Below, piece after piece: positions 17,614-26,586 of a stretch of 64,000 bases of DNA. How positions within the stretch are numbered: the stretch's first letter is position 1; every line of letters begins with the position of its first letter. The notes beneath the pieces were generated by a model. The model saw only the letters and a list, made by a program, of their open reading frames with translations, was not told the origin of the DNA and made no database searches. Origin of the DNA: CAYPGJ01 sp050174775 (lineage in GTDB: Bacteria > Planctomycetota > Phycisphaerae > Phycisphaerales > UBA1924); the NCBI GenBank assembly GCA_050174775.1, contig JBFXJP010000007.1:1-64000 (forward strand), in the 5' to 3' direction. A program made the translations under genes and the position numbers.

Positions 17614-18249
17614 TTACTTGTTCGGCTGCGGCGTGTAGCGCAGGTACGGCTTCACGGTGCGGAAGCCCTTGGGGAAGGACTTCTTGGCTTCGTCGTCGCT
17701 CACGGCCGGAACGATGATGCAGTCCTGACCCTCGCGCCAGTCGGCGGGCGTGGCCACCTTGTAGTTGGCCGTGAGCTGGAGCGAGTCGATGACGCGGAGC
17801 AGCTCGTCGAAGTTGCGCCCGGTGGACGCGGGGTAGGTGAGAGTGAGCTTGATCTTCTTGTCCGGGCCGACGATGTAGACGGAGCGGACGGTGAAGGTGT
17901 CGTTGGCCTTGGGATGGATCATCCCGTAGAGGTTCGAGACCTTGCGGTCGCCGTCCGCGAGCAGCGGGAAGTTGAGCTTGACCTTCTGGGTCTCCTCGAT
18001 GTCCTTGGCCCACTCCTTGTGATCGTTGAGCGGGTCGACGGAGAGGCCGATGACCTTGACGTTGCGCTTGTCGAACTCGGGCTTGAGGCGCGCGACCGTG
18101 CCGAGCTCGGTGGTGCAGACCGGGGTGAAGTCCTTGGGGTGCGAGAAGAGGACGCCCCAGGAGTTCCCGAGCCAGTCGTGGAACTTGATGGCGCCTTCGG
18201 TGGATTCCTGCGTGAAGTCGGGGGCGACGTCGCCGAGCTGAACGGTCAT
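17614..18249 (-). CDS. 1-Cys (Prx6-type) peroxiredoxin
   Basis: 211 residues. Reduces hydrogen peroxide and organic peroxides. The peroxidatic Cys45 sits in the DFTPVCTTELG motif. The Prx6-type C-terminal extension (YPASTGRNFDELLRVIDSLQ, then the WREGQDCIIVPAVSD segment) is present. The start is the ATG at 18249, preceded by GGGAG; longer readings run into the intergenic region. No thioredoxin or OxyR gene is adjacent. Confidence 0.93.
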   Translation of the reverse strand: MTVQLGDVAPDFTQESTEGAIKFHDWLGNSWGVLFSHPKDFTPVCTTELGTVARLKPEFDKRNVKVIGLSVDPLNDHKEWAKDIEETQKVKLNFPLLADGDRKVSNLYGMIHPKANDTFTVRSVYIVGPDKKIKLTLTYPASTGRNFDELLRVIDSLQLTANYKVATPADWREGQDCIIVPAVSDDEAKKSFPKGFRTVKPYLRYTPQPNK

Positions 18250-18434
18250 TGGTGATCTCCCTGAGTGGTTCGTGGAGGGAGAGCATACGCGCTCCCCCCG
18301 GAAGAGGGAACGGCCTCGAAACCGTGTTGGAATGACCGCTGCCGGCGCGCCCCGCAACGGCGGCTCGCGGGCGGGTGTAGCAGTCGGAGGGCGGTGATCC
18401 GCCCTGCCCAGCACACTCGTGACGGAGAGCGGCC

Positions 18435-18944
18435 ATGCCGGAAGTGATCGAGCGGCGCACGGTTCTTCATGTCGGTCTGGTGGCGTTGACCGCGGCGCCG
18501 GTGTTCGCGTTGCAGAACGCCACGACGCCGCAGGGCGAGCAGCCGGCACGCCCGAAGCGTCCGCCCGCGTTGGAGGGCACGCTGGTGCGCGAGTTCGTCG
18601 GCGCCGCGCACGGCGACCTCGACAAGACACGCTCCATGCTCGACGCGACGCCGGGCCTGCTCAACGCGACATGGGACTGGGGTGGGGGCGACTTCGAGAC
18701 GGCGCTCGGCGGGGCGTCGCACATGGGCCGGCCGGACATCGCAAACTTCCTGCTGGAGCGTGGTGCGCGGATGGACCTGTTCGCGGCCGCGATGCTCGGA
18801 CATCTCGAGATCGTGCGTGCCGCGATCGAGGCGCACCCCCCGAGCGCTCGCGCGCCGGGTCCGCACGGCATCCCGCTCCTTGTCCATGCAAAAAAGGGCG
18901 GAGAGCCCGCCCTTCGTGTGGTCGAATATCTCGAATCGCTTTAA
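18435..18944 (+). CDS. Exported ankyrin-repeat protein
   Basis: 169 residues. The N-terminus (RRTVLHVGLVALTAAPVFA) has a twin-Arg and a hydrophobic stretch that would serve as signal peptide. A Pro/Gln/Lys-rich linker follows, then about three ankyrin-like repeats (GAAHGDLDKTRSMLDATP, SHMGRPDIANFLLERGARMD, AMLGHLEIVRAAIEAHP). These bind proteins; the partner is unknown. A small inverted repeat (18389-18404, GGGCGG/CCGCCC) lies upstream and may be regulatory. Its stop overlaps the stop of the convergent membrane-protein gene. Confidence 0.75.
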   Translation: MPEVIERRTVLHVGLVALTAAPVFALQNATTPQGEQPARPKRPPALEGTLVREFVGAAHGDLDKTRSMLDATPGLLNATWDWGGGDFETALGGASHMGRPDIANFLLERGARMDLFAAAMLGHLEIVRAAIEAHPPSARAPGPHGIPLLVHAKKGGEPALRVVEYLESL

Positions 18945-19543
18945 CCCGTGGGCAGGCCGGGGACGCCGACCTCGGGCTTGGGCCACATCGCGGCGAAGAT
19001 GGCGCCGGTGATCGCGGCGTACACCACGGCGTCGAGGAGGCTCTTGATCGCGTTGGACGCAGGCTCGCCCTTCCAGATGATCGTGGTCAGCGTGCCGCCC
19101 GCGTAGCCCAGCAGTGTGGCGATCGCTGCGGGGATGAACACGGTCATGAAGTCGGCGCCCGCGGGCGCGGCCAGCGTGACGACGTAGGCCGAGACGGTCG
19201 CGAGAATGAGATTGTTGATGAGCCAGAGGGGGAGCGTCTTGCCCATGTTGGGCTGGCCGGCGAAGAGGATGACGGTGCCCCAGGGGCCGGCCTTCATCTT
19301 CTCGAGGAAGACGGGGTCCTTCATCTCGGGGCCGTGTTTGCAGAAGGGGAAGAAGTAGAGGCCCGGCCCCGCGTTCTGCGCGCGGACGGCGGACATGACG
19401 GCCTCCTCGTCGGGGAACTTCTTGTAGTCGTTCTTGTGGATGGGGAGGAACATCCAGATCACGGAGGACGCGACGAACACGCCGATCGCGCTCAAGAGGA
19501 TCGGGAGCCAGAGTTGCGTGAGTGCCACGTCATGGACCGGCAT
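18941..19543 (-). CDS. Four-helix membrane protein, unknown function
   Basis: 200 residues with hydrophobic segments near 10-31, 103-127, 132-152 and 166-187. A soluble loop (about 35-95) between helix 1 and helix 2 contains HGPEMKDPVFLEKMKAGPWG. I do not recognise the family. The start at 19543 is supported by AGGAGG 8 nt upstream. The neighbours are unrelated single genes, so context gives no clue. Confidence 0.6.
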   Translation of the reverse strand: MPVHDVALTQLWLPILLSAIGVFVASSVIWMFLPIHKNDYKKFPDEEAVMSAVRAQNAGPGLYFFPFCKHGPEMKDPVFLEKMKAGPWGTVILFAGQPNMGKTLPLWLINNLILATVSAYVVTLAAPAGADFMTVFIPAAIATLLGYAGGTLTTIIWKGEPASNAIKSLLDAVVYAAITGAIFAAMWPKPEVGVPGLPTG

Positions 19544-19694
19544 CGTGAGGCCTCCTGTCGGGGTGCGCCCGAGCGGGCCTCCGCAGCCCGCCCCGGCGAG
19601 CCTGAACCGGACGATCCTCCCCGGTTTCGACGGTCGCGTCAACACCGTGTTCGGAGACAGTTCGGTCCTATGCTGGCGCGACAGGAGGACATGC

Positions 19695-20165
19695 ATGGAC
19701 CGCACGCTGATCGACAAGTACGTGGCCGGGGCCGGGGCGCTGACCAAGTCCGTGGAGGGGCTCACACGCGAGCAGATGCTCACGTTCCCGGTGCCCGGGA
19801 AGTGGAGCGTGCAGCAGCTGGTGATGCACCTGTTCGACAGCGATCTGGTGGGGGCGGACCGGATGCGGCGCGTGATCGCCATGGAGCGCCCGCTGCTCAT
19901 GGGGTACGACGAGAACGCGTACATCGCGCGCTTGCACTACGAGTGCGCGGACACGGCCCTGGCCGCGCACGCGTTCGAGGCGAACCGGAAGGTGATGGGG
20001 ATGCTCCTGCGCGATCTGCCGGACGAGACGTTCCAGCGATTCGGCATCCACTCCGAGCGCGGCCTGCTCACGCTGGCCGACCTCGTGCAGGACTACGTGC
20101 GTCACTTCGAGCACCACATGAAGTTCATGCGCGAGAAGCGGAAAGCGCTGGGCTTGAAGGACTGA
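19695..20165 (+). CDS. DinB-family (DinB_2) protein
   Basis: 156 residues with a four-helix bundle. Three potential metal-binding His are in place: VMHLFDSD (helix 2) and RHFEHHMKFM (last helix). The WSVQQLVMHL sequence is typical of DinB_2 proteins, many of which act as thiol-dependent transferases or are uncharacterised. AGGAGG lies shortly upstream of the ATG. Divergent from the membrane protein. Confidence 0.8.
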   Translation: MDRTLIDKYVAGAGALTKSVEGLTREQMLTFPVPGKWSVQQLVMHLFDSDLVGADRMRRVIAMERPLLMGYDENAYIARLHYECADTALAAHAFEANRKVMGMLLRDLPDETFQRFGIHSERGLLTLADLVQDYVRHFEHHMKFMREKRKALGLKD

Positions 20166-20191
20166 GCCGGCGCCGCGTGCGGGATCGACGC

Positions 20192-20554
20192 TTACGCGCG
20201 ATCCACGCCGGTGGTCGCGCTGGGCGGGCTGAAGATGTCGAGCACGACGGTGTCCTCGAGCGCGTCAGCGCTGTGGGGGACATCGGAAGGGAGGTGCAGT
20301 GTCTCTCCGCCGGTGAGCGTGACGACGCGCGCGTTCGCGTCACCCGGCTCGCCGATGCGGAAACGGATCTTGCCGGAGAGCACCACGGCGAACTGCTCGT
20401 TGGCGTGGCGGTGCGTCTCGACGGAGAAGCCCTTGGCGAGCATGACGCGGGAGAGCATGGCCTTGTCGCCGATGATGCGCTGGCGCTCGATGAGGGGCAT
20501 GGGGCGGTCGGTGGGCATGTCGGACCAGCGGTAGACCTTCGCGTCGTCGGGCAT
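20192..20554 (-). CDS. Small cupin-domain protein
   Basis: 120 residues, a single cupin barrel. Motif 1: HRHANEQFAVVLSGKIRFRIG with His, His and Glu as metal ligands. Motif 2: LHLPSDVPHSADAL with the third His. Single-cupin proteins have very diverse roles, so none is assigned. It lies 17 bp downstream of the HD hydrolase gene on the same strand, likely one operon. Confidence 0.82.
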   Translation of the reverse strand: MPDDAKVYRWSDMPTDRPMPLIERQRIIGDKAMLSRVMLAKGFSVETHRHANEQFAVVLSGKIRFRIGEPGDANARVVTLTGGETLHLPSDVPHSADALEDTVVLDIFSPPSATTGVDRA

Positions 20555-20571
20555 GGGGAGATCCTTGTGGG

Positions 20572-21138
20572 TCAGACGCCGATGCGTGCGCGCGCGGCGC
20601 GGACGGCGTCGATGCAGGTGGCGATGTGGGCGGGCTCGTCGAGACCCGGGACGATCGTGGCGAGGTCGGCGATCCCGTGCGCGATGTCCTCGCGCGAAAC
20701 GGCCGCGGCGAACGCCTTGTCCTTGAGCTTCTTCTTGACGGACTTGGCTTCGAGGGACGTGATGCCGTCGGGACGGACCTTCGCGCAGGCGACGATGAAG
20801 CCGGCGAGCTCGTCGACGGCGTAAAGGGCCTTGGACATGGGGCTGACGCGAGGCACGCCGGTGTAGTCAGCGTGGCCGAGGATGGCGTCGCGGATCTCGT
20901 CGTCGACGCCGAGGGATTCGAGATGCGCGACACCGACGCGCGGGTGTTCCTGCGGGGTCGGGTGCTTCTCGTAGTCCATGTCGTGGAGGAGGCCGGCCAC
21001 TTCCCAGCGGTCCTGCTCTGTGGGCGCGAGCGTGGCCGCGTAGGCGCGCGTGCACGCGGCCACGGCCTCCATGTGCGCCCGGAGAGATGGGCTCTCCGTC
21101 CATTCGTGCATGAGCGTTCGAGCCTGATCTGGGGTCAT
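20572..21138 (-). CDS. HD-domain phosphohydrolase
   Basis: 188 residues. Metal ligands of the HD superfamily are visible: His in LRAHMEAV, the His-Asp pair in GLLHDMDYEKH and Asp in YAVDELAG. A further His (ILGHADYTG) completes a canonical set. Such proteins cleave nucleotides or phosphoesters; the substrate is unknown. The start ATG at 21138 follows GGAGAG. The cupin gene follows after 17 bp. Confidence 0.82.
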   Translation of the reverse strand: MTPDQARTLMHEWTESPSLRAHMEAVAACTRAYAATLAPTEQDRWEVAGLLHDMDYEKHPTPQEHPRVGVAHLESLGVDDEIRDAILGHADYTGVPRVSPMSKALYAVDELAGFIVACAKVRPDGITSLEAKSVKKKLKDKAFAAAVSREDIAHGIADLATIVPGLDEPAHIATCIDAVRAARARIGV

Positions 21139-21229
21139 TCCGTATGCTCTCCGAAGTCGAGGAGACGGACGTGGCGTCATCGTTGTACCCCAATCCGGCG
21201 TTCCCGTTGAGCGGTCAGGCGGGTCAAGT

Positions 21230-21958
21230 ATGAGCCGTGCCAAGCGAGACGCGGGTCTGGCGCGAGCGCTGGTGTGCGTGGCGTCGTACAAGGAGGCTCA
21301 CGCCGTGCTGCGCGGGCTGGGGGCGCCGGAGGATGCGCTGCACGCGCCGGACTGGACGCTCATCCGCGCGCCGGTCACGCCGGAGAACATCGACGTGCTG
21401 ATCACGGGCGTGGGCAAGGCCAACGCGGCCGCGGCGGCGGCGCGGGCGTTCGAGCCGCTCCGCCACGCGAGCCTCCTTTCCGTGGGCATCTGCGGGCTGC
21501 TGCCGGGATGCGACGCGGCTCTGGGCTCATGCGTGCTGGCCACGGAGAGCACGTTCGCCGACGAGGGCGCCCTGACGCCGGACTCGTTTCTCGACGTTGC
21601 GGAGATGGGCTTTCCCCCCGCGCCCGGGCTGCGGGGCTCCTCGTTCCCCGCGCACCCGATCGCGCTGCGCGCGTTGCGGCCGCTCGCGGATGCACAGGGC
21701 GTGATCGCCACGGTGTCGACGTGCTCCGGGACGAACGCGCACGCCGAGGAGATCGCACGACGAACGGGCGCCGTGGCCGAGGCGATGGAGGGCGCGGCGA
21801 TCGCGCTGGTGGCGCACCGACTGAACGCGCCGTTCGGGGAGATCCGGGTGATCAGCAACACCACGGGAGACCGTGCGTCGCAGACGTGGGACATGCAGAG
21901 CGCGTTGCGCGGGCTCGAACAGGTCGCGTCACGATTGGCGGGAGCGCTTCAGCCCTGA
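21230..21958 (+). CDS. mqnB: Futalosine hydrolase
   Basis: A 242-residue nucleoside-phosphorylase-fold enzyme that splits futalosine to hypoxanthine and dehypoxanthine futalosine in menaquinone biosynthesis. Signatures: DVLITGVGKANAAAAAARA, the GICGLLPG loop and the C-terminal AEAMEGAAIALVAHR with ISNTTGDR, in which the Glu and Asp contact ribose and base. No other mqn gene is in the window. Its 3' end overlaps the convergent lipoprotein gene by 10 bp. Confidence 0.87.
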   Translation: MSRAKRDAGLARALVCVASYKEAHAVLRGLGAPEDALHAPDWTLIRAPVTPENIDVLITGVGKANAAAAAARAFEPLRHASLLSVGICGLLPGCDAALGSCVLATESTFADEGALTPDSFLDVAEMGFPPAPGLRGSSFPAHPIALRALRPLADAQGVIATVSTCSGTNAHAEEIARRTGAVAEAMEGAAIALVAHRLNAPFGEIRVISNTTGDRASQTWDMQSALRGLEQVASRLAGALQP

Positions 21959-22704
21959 GTGGCGCCGGCCAGCGCGGCCGTGAGCTGATCGAGGGACTTG
22001 ATCTCGCCCGCCTTGAGGCGCGTAATGATGGTGTCGAAGCGCTTCACGTCGTTGAGCGCGCCCTGGAGCGGGCCGGCGAGCGTGGCGCCGAACGTCCCCA
22101 GCTTCGACTCCGGCCAGGGGTTGTCTCCCTCGCTCAGGAGCAGCAGCCACTCGCCCTGGTTCTCGCGGAAGACGAGCGGTGCGCCGATGGGCTGCCCGTT
22201 CTCGAGCGTCGCCATGACGTAGGCCTTGCCGCTGTCGCGCCGAACGTCCTCGAAGTGGTGCGCGTCGAACATCTCGCGGATGCCGTTGCCGAACTCGACG
22301 GTGTAGGAGACGGTGGAAGCCACGGCGTCGCCGGCGCCTGGCCCGAACGTGGTGTTCGCCAGGCGCGTGATCTCCGACACGCGCGCGCGGTAGAGCATCA
22401 TCGGCGCGAGGATCTTGGACGTCACCGCGGCCTGGGACGGATCGAGGTACGGCGCGAGCGCCGACGGGTCAGTCGAGGTCTCTGCGAGACGGCGCATCGA
22501 CTCGGCCGCGGCCACCGGGGTATCGCGATTGCTGGAGGCAGCCAGCTTGGGCGCGGGGGTCGCTGCGGCGGGCTGCTGGGCCGCGGTCTTCGACGACGCA
22601 TCGGTCTGCGGGGTGGAGGAACCGGACTCCTTCTTGCCGCACCCGGACACGAACATCGCGCACACCGCCAATGTCACCGCCGCCAGTTCACGCCTTCTTG
22701 CCAT
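21949..22704 (-). CDS. Lipoprotein of unknown function at the end of the type II secretion operon
   Basis: 251 residues. A signal peptide ends in a lipobox, MFVSGCGKKES, giving a lipidated Cys. A Ser/Thr/Pro/Ala linker (about 25-60) follows, then a globular region without a family I recognise. The start at 22704 is chosen because AAGGAG precedes it. It is only 26 bp after gspC and is the last gene of the operon, so it could be an accessory or pilotin-like component. That is inference from position only. Confidence 0.65.
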   Translation of the reverse strand: MARRRELAAVTLAVCAMFVSGCGKKESGSSTPQTDASSKTAAQQPAAATPAPKLAASSNRDTPVAAAESMRRLAETSTDPSALAPYLDPSQAAVTSKILAPMMLYRARVSEITRLANTTFGPGAGDAVASTVSYTVEFGNGIREMFDAHHFEDVRRDSGKAYVMATLENGQPIGAPLVFRENQGEWLLLLSEGDNPWPESKLGTFGATLAGPLQGALNDVKRFDTIITRLKAGEIKSLDQLTAALAGATQG

Positions 22705-22730
22705 CGCGCACATCTCCTTAGACCTGATCT

Positions 22731-23504
22731 TCACGCCCCGGGCGAACGCCGTTGCTCATTCTTGAGCGATTCGAGCAGTTCGTCGAGCAGCTCCCGCAGT
22801 CTACGGTCCTGGGGCGAGACCTCACGCTCCATCCGCCTCCGTGCCTCGTCGAGTGAGATGGGGGGGTCAACCAGCACCTTCCCGCTCGCTTCCCGAACAT
22901 CCACGATGATCCGCCCAGTCGGGGCCGTGATGGGCGCCGCGGGCTTGGGCTTCGGACCCCAGGCAACGACTTTTTCGGTCTCCTCGAAGCCCAGGGTTGC
23001 CCCCTCCCGTCCCACGGCCCTCACGGTCCACCCTGCAACATCCCCCCCCGGACCGACCATCAGGTAGTCCTCACCGGGCTTGCGGCTGCCCGGATCGACC
23101 ATGGCCCGCCATTCATCACCCACCCGGACCACCCCCACGAAGGTCATCCGGTCCAAGGCCTCCATGGCCAGCTTCAGGCGATCCTCCGCCCCACCACTCG
23201 CCCCGGCCACCTCAACCGCAGCAGGCCGTGCCCAGTCCTTCCGGTCGGCAGAGAACGCGTTGGCGCCAGCGATTGCCTGCACGGCCGCATCGCCCGCAGG
23301 AGGCCGGTGCAGGGTCTGCAGCGTCACCGGAGGCAGTGGAGCCCTCTCCCTGGGCGCAGGAGCCTCCCGAGAGGGCAGCACCCGCACGACCAGCGCAGCC
23401 ACCGCGGGCAGGAGGGCGACGCCGAGCGCCGCGCCGAGCCACACCCCGCGCCGTTTCCAGACGGGCGTTCGATAGGCCCCAACCTCGAGGTTCAGTCGCG
23501 CCAT
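22731..23504 (-). CDS. gspC: GspC-like inner-membrane protein of the type II secretion system
   Basis: 257 residues. A single N-terminal membrane helix (about 20-42) follows a short cytoplasmic tail. A Pro-rich linker leads to a homology-region-like domain (about 115-180) with the FVGVVRVGDEWRAMVDPGS pattern, then a VG-VAGWTVRAV-EGATLGF stretch, as in GspC/PilP proteins that link the inner-membrane platform to the secretin. The C-terminal 60 residues are charged and helical. Family sequences diverge strongly, so the call depends partly on the operon. Confidence 0.65.
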   Translation of the reverse strand: MARLNLEVGAYRTPVWKRRGVWLGAALGVALLPAVAALVVRVLPSREAPAPRERAPLPPVTLQTLHRPPAGDAAVQAIAGANAFSADRKDWARPAAVEVAGASGGAEDRLKLAMEALDRMTFVGVVRVGDEWRAMVDPGSRKPGEDYLMVGPGGDVAGWTVRAVGREGATLGFEETEKVVAWGPKPKPAAPITAPTGRIIVDVREASGKVLVDPPISLDEARRRMEREVSPQDRRLRELLDELLESLKNEQRRSPGA

Positions 23505-23505
23505 G

Positions 23506-24108
23506 TCAGGACCCAGGCTCCAGCCAGACGTAGATCGTCGCGTCCACGATCACCCCCGTGATCGCCGAGTACGCGGAGCGCGTCACCGTCATGTTCCCGA
23601 CACGGAACCACCCCGCGCTCTCCCCATCGCGCGGCGCCTCGATCACCCCCAACGCCTCGCCCAGCACCTCCATCCGCTCCACCGCGAACTGCACCGTCAG
23701 ACGCGCCACGCCCGTGCGCGGCGTCTCCGACACGATCTCCGCGGGCAGCGCCTCCAGCTTCGTCACCGTCGAGCCCGGCCGCTCCAGGATGCGTCGCAAA
23801 CGATCCTGTGCATCAGCCATCGTCAGCGCCGTCGTCCCGCCCTTCGCACGGAGCGCGGCATGCGCCGCCCACCACTCGTTCGCGCCCTGATATCTCGCGC
23901 GCTCCGACTCCTCCTCGCTCGCGAGCGTGCGATACGAGCGCACCAGATCGCGCTCCTGTTCGTTCTCCGCGCGGGCTTCCCCGGCCTCCACCGCCGGCGG
24001 GATCACCCACTGCATCAGCGCAAACACGCTTAGCAGCGCGGTCCAGACATACGGCCACCGCCCGCTCGTCATCCGCTCCACGATCGGAGGCAACGCGATC
24101 CGCTTCAT
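23506..24108 (-). CDS. gspM: GspM/PilO-like assembly protein
   Basis: 200 residues: one membrane helix near 20-38, a heptad-like charged stretch (40-90, about AENEQERDLVRSYRTLASEE) that suggests coiled coil, and a C-terminal alpha/beta domain (about 110-200). This layout matches GspM/PilO, the partner of GspL/PilN in the inner-membrane platform. The start codon overlaps the gspL stop (ATGA), supporting translational coupling. Confidence 0.65.
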   Translation of the reverse strand: MKRIALPPIVERMTSGRWPYVWTALLSVFALMQWVIPPAVEAGEARAENEQERDLVRSYRTLASEEESERARYQGANEWWAAHAALRAKGGTTALTMADAQDRLRRILERPGSTVTKLEALPAEIVSETPRTGVARLTVQFAVERMEVLGEALGVIEAPRDGESAGWFRVGNMTVTRSAYSAITGVIVDATIYVWLEPGS

Positions 24109-25412
24109 GACCGCCCCCCTTCCGTCGTGGCGTGCGTCGCCGCCTTCGTGCTCGGGAAATACGGCTTGGTCAGCTTCGCCTCCACCCGCCCCTTTGATGT
24201 GCCCGGCGCACCCGCGATCGTCTCACCACCGACCTGCCTCGCCTGCTCAAACGCCGCGTGCTCCTCCATCGCGCGCACCACGTCCGCCACCGACGGCCCG
24301 TTCACGTCCACCGTCACCGTGTCGTCCAGGATCTCCACACGCTCCACCCATGCCGCGCTCGGCAGCGCCTCCGTGACGGCCGCCAGCACACGCCACCGCT
24401 CGACATACCCCTCCTCCAGCTTCAACAGCCTGTCGTGCGCCGCAACCACCCCCATCGTCCGCGAACGCATCCGATCAACTTCTTCCGCTCTCGGCTTTGC
24501 CTCCTCCATCGCCACCTGCAGCGCATCCCGCTCGCTCACCTCCCGGTCACGCCACGCGCTCGACAGAAACGCCAGCCCAACCACCAGCACCGCGGCCACC
24601 GCGCCGGTGCGCACCCACGTTGGCGCCGACCAGCGCACCCCACGATGCTTGCCGACAAGATCGCACGTCGGCGGACCAAATCGCTCCCGGTCCACCCCGC
24701 CGATCCATATCCCTGCCAACGCGCCGCCAAGCGCTACATGCTCGACACCCCACTCCCCACTCCCCCCGAGCCCACCCTCCGGAACGCTCACGCCCCAATC
24801 GCACACCCGCGCTCCCTCGCGCGACTCCGTGCGCGCCGAGCCCGCCCACCCGAGCGACTCGTACCGGTGCCGCATCCCCCCCCACTCACCGAGCTCCACC
24901 ACCTCGGCGCCATCACCCTCACCCGCCACCAGCAGCGCGTACGCATCCGCACTGCCGATCACCCTCGTCACCTCGACCCCCGCACGACTCAATCGCTCTA
25001 TCTCCCCCTCGATCGGCTCCGCAGGGCACGCGAGCACGCACGCACGCGCAGGCCCCTCACCGCTGCGCCGCAACTCGACCACGTCCCACAACAACCTCGT
25101 CCCGCTCGGCGCCGGGAAGAACGCCGACAGATTCGCCTCCACCGCTTCGCGCAGCTCACCGATGCTCTGTCCGGTGAGCTCCACCTCGCGCCGCCAGAGC
25201 GCGGCCATGGGAACCACGAGCGTCGCGCCGCGGATCACCTCACCCGCGCCCGCAACACCCTCCTCACCGAACACGCCCGCGATGCGGCGCGCATTCCACG
25301 TCACGCGCGTCCCGGCACGCTGCGCGCTGACGACCACAGCGTCGTCCCCCACGCGCACGACGCCCGCGCCACTCCGCCCTCGCGCTCCCGAGTTCAATCC
25401 CATGCTGCCCAC
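24105..25412 (-). CDS. gspL: GspL/PilM-PilN-like assembly protein
   Basis: 435 residues. Residues 1-225 look like the actin-like cytoplasmic domain of GspL/PilM (ATLVVPMAALWRREVELTGQ and an Ala-rich nucleotide-fold region). A membrane helix follows at about 268-285 (VAAVLVVGLAFLSSA). A PilN-like periplasmic part with a coiled coil and a VERVEILDDTVTVDVNG domain completes it. It should dock GspE to the membrane platform. The start is GTG at 25412 or ATG at 25403; neither has a strong ribosome site. Confidence 0.7.
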   Translation of the reverse strand: MGSMGLNSGARGRSGAGVVRVGDDAVVVSAQRAGTRVTWNARRIAGVFGEEGVAGAGEVIRGATLVVPMAALWRREVELTGQSIGELREAVEANLSAFFPAPSGTRLLWDVVELRRSGEGPARACVLACPAEPIEGEIERLSRAGVEVTRVIGSADAYALLVAGEGDGAEVVELGEWGGMRHRYESLGWAGSARTESREGARVCDWGVSVPEGGLGGSGEWGVEHVALGGALAGIWIGGVDRERFGPPTCDLVGKHRGVRWSAPTWVRTGAVAAVLVVGLAFLSSAWRDREVSERDALQVAMEEAKPRAEEVDRMRSRTMGVVAAHDRLLKLEEGYVERWRVLAAVTEALPSAAWVERVEILDDTVTVDVNGPSVADVVRAMEEHAAFEQARQVGGETIAGAPGTSKGRVEAKLTKPYFPSTKAATHATTEGGRS

Positions 25413-25413
25413 T

Positions 25414-26586
25414 CTAGAGCCACCCCTCCCGCGACTCCACCAGCTCCGCCAGCCCGCTCTCCCCCAAACGGACCCGGATCATGTACCGCCCCGTCGACCG
25501 GCCGGCCTCCGCCCGCGCCCGCACCGTGAACACCGGCTTGATGTCGAACGAGATCGAATCCTCCAGCTCCGGGAAGACCCCCGGGCCCACCACGTCCCGA
25601 AAGGCATTCCTCGTGATCCGCTCCAGGCGCTTCTGCGCCCCCAGCACCAGGTCCAACGCCCTCGGGTCGCGCAGACCGATCGCCCAAAGCACGGGCTGGG
25701 TCGCGTAGTTCGGGTCCACGGCCGAGGAATTCGACATCGTCGTCATGTGCGGCGTCAGCCGCTCGTACAACTCCGTCGTCATGCCCGCAACGCCCAGGAG
25801 CATCTCAAGCCGCTCGATCGGGTCCCCCTTCAGCGGCTCGTTCGCGAGCCGCAGAGCGACGTACCGACGATCGACAGACGTCTCTTTGCTCCGCGCGATC
25901 TTGTAATCCTCTATCCGGTTCAGCAGCGCGTCCGCATCCCCGCCCCCCGACCCCAACGCCATGAGCAGGCTGCGCAGCACGCGGCGCGGCGCCCGGTTGA
26001 GGTTGACCTTCCCCGACTCCGACTCAAACCACACGATCGCATCCCGCCCGTCGATGGCAAGACGAGCCTCACCGGTGAGCACGAGCGGGACGGGCCTTGC
26101 CTGCTCTTCCGCGCGCTGCCGCTCACGCTCCGCTTCCTCCTCCTGACGCGCGCGATCCAGATCATCCTGGCTCCCGCGCCCCCGCCCGCCCCGTCCCTGG
26201 CTCTGCTGACGCTCCTGCGCCTGCTGCACCTCGGCCATCCGCTCCGCGATGCGCCCGAGCAGCCCGCCGGCCGCGGCCATCTCCGGCGGGAACGCCGGCA
26301 AGCCCGGGATCACCGTGCTCCCCTGCCCGACCCCGCCACCTCCCGCCGTGCCGGCCCCCGACGCGACGTACTCCGGCCAGCGCGCCCCCAGCGCGGTGCC
26401 CAGGTCCTTCACGGCCTGCACGCACGCGCCGCGCGCGAGAAACTGCGCGCTCGCGCGATCGTGCTCAGCCGTCGCCTGCTCCAGCGCGCGGCGCGAGGAG
26501 AGCGCGTACGTGGCCGCAAGCACCGTGCACATCGACAGCGCGACCAGCACGCCGATCAGAACGTAGCCACGACGGGTATCACCCAC
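25414..26586 (-). CDS. gspK: GspK pseudopilin (type II secretion)
   Basis: 390 residues, the large minor pseudopilin at the pilus tip. The prepilin cleavage motif RRGYVLIGVLVALSM lies at the very start. It ends in a helix-hairpin-helix-like domain typical of GspK (VNLNRAPRRVLRSLL and LPE-EDSISFDIKPVFTVRA). A Gln/Arg/Glu-rich insert is near 120-170. The start is GTG at 26586, nine bases after AAAGGAGAG and inside the end of gspJ; the upstream ATG would put 27 extra residues before the prepilin motif. Confidence 0.85.
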   Translation of the reverse strand: MGDTRRGYVLIGVLVALSMCTVLAATYALSSRRALEQATAEHDRASAQFLARGACVQAVKDLGTALGARWPEYVASGAGTAGGGGVGQGSTVIPGLPAFPPEMAAAGGLLGRIAERMAEVQQAQERQQSQGRGGRGRGSQDDLDRARQEEEAERERQRAEEQARPVPLVLTGEARLAIDGRDAIVWFESESGKVNLNRAPRRVLRSLLMALGSGGGDADALLNRIEDYKIARSKETSVDRRYVALRLANEPLKGDPIERLEMLLGVAGMTTELYERLTPHMTTMSNSSAVDPNYATQPVLWAIGLRDPRALDLVLGAQKRLERITRNAFRDVVGPGVFPELEDSISFDIKPVFTVRARAEAGRSTGRYMIRVRLGESGLAELVESREGWL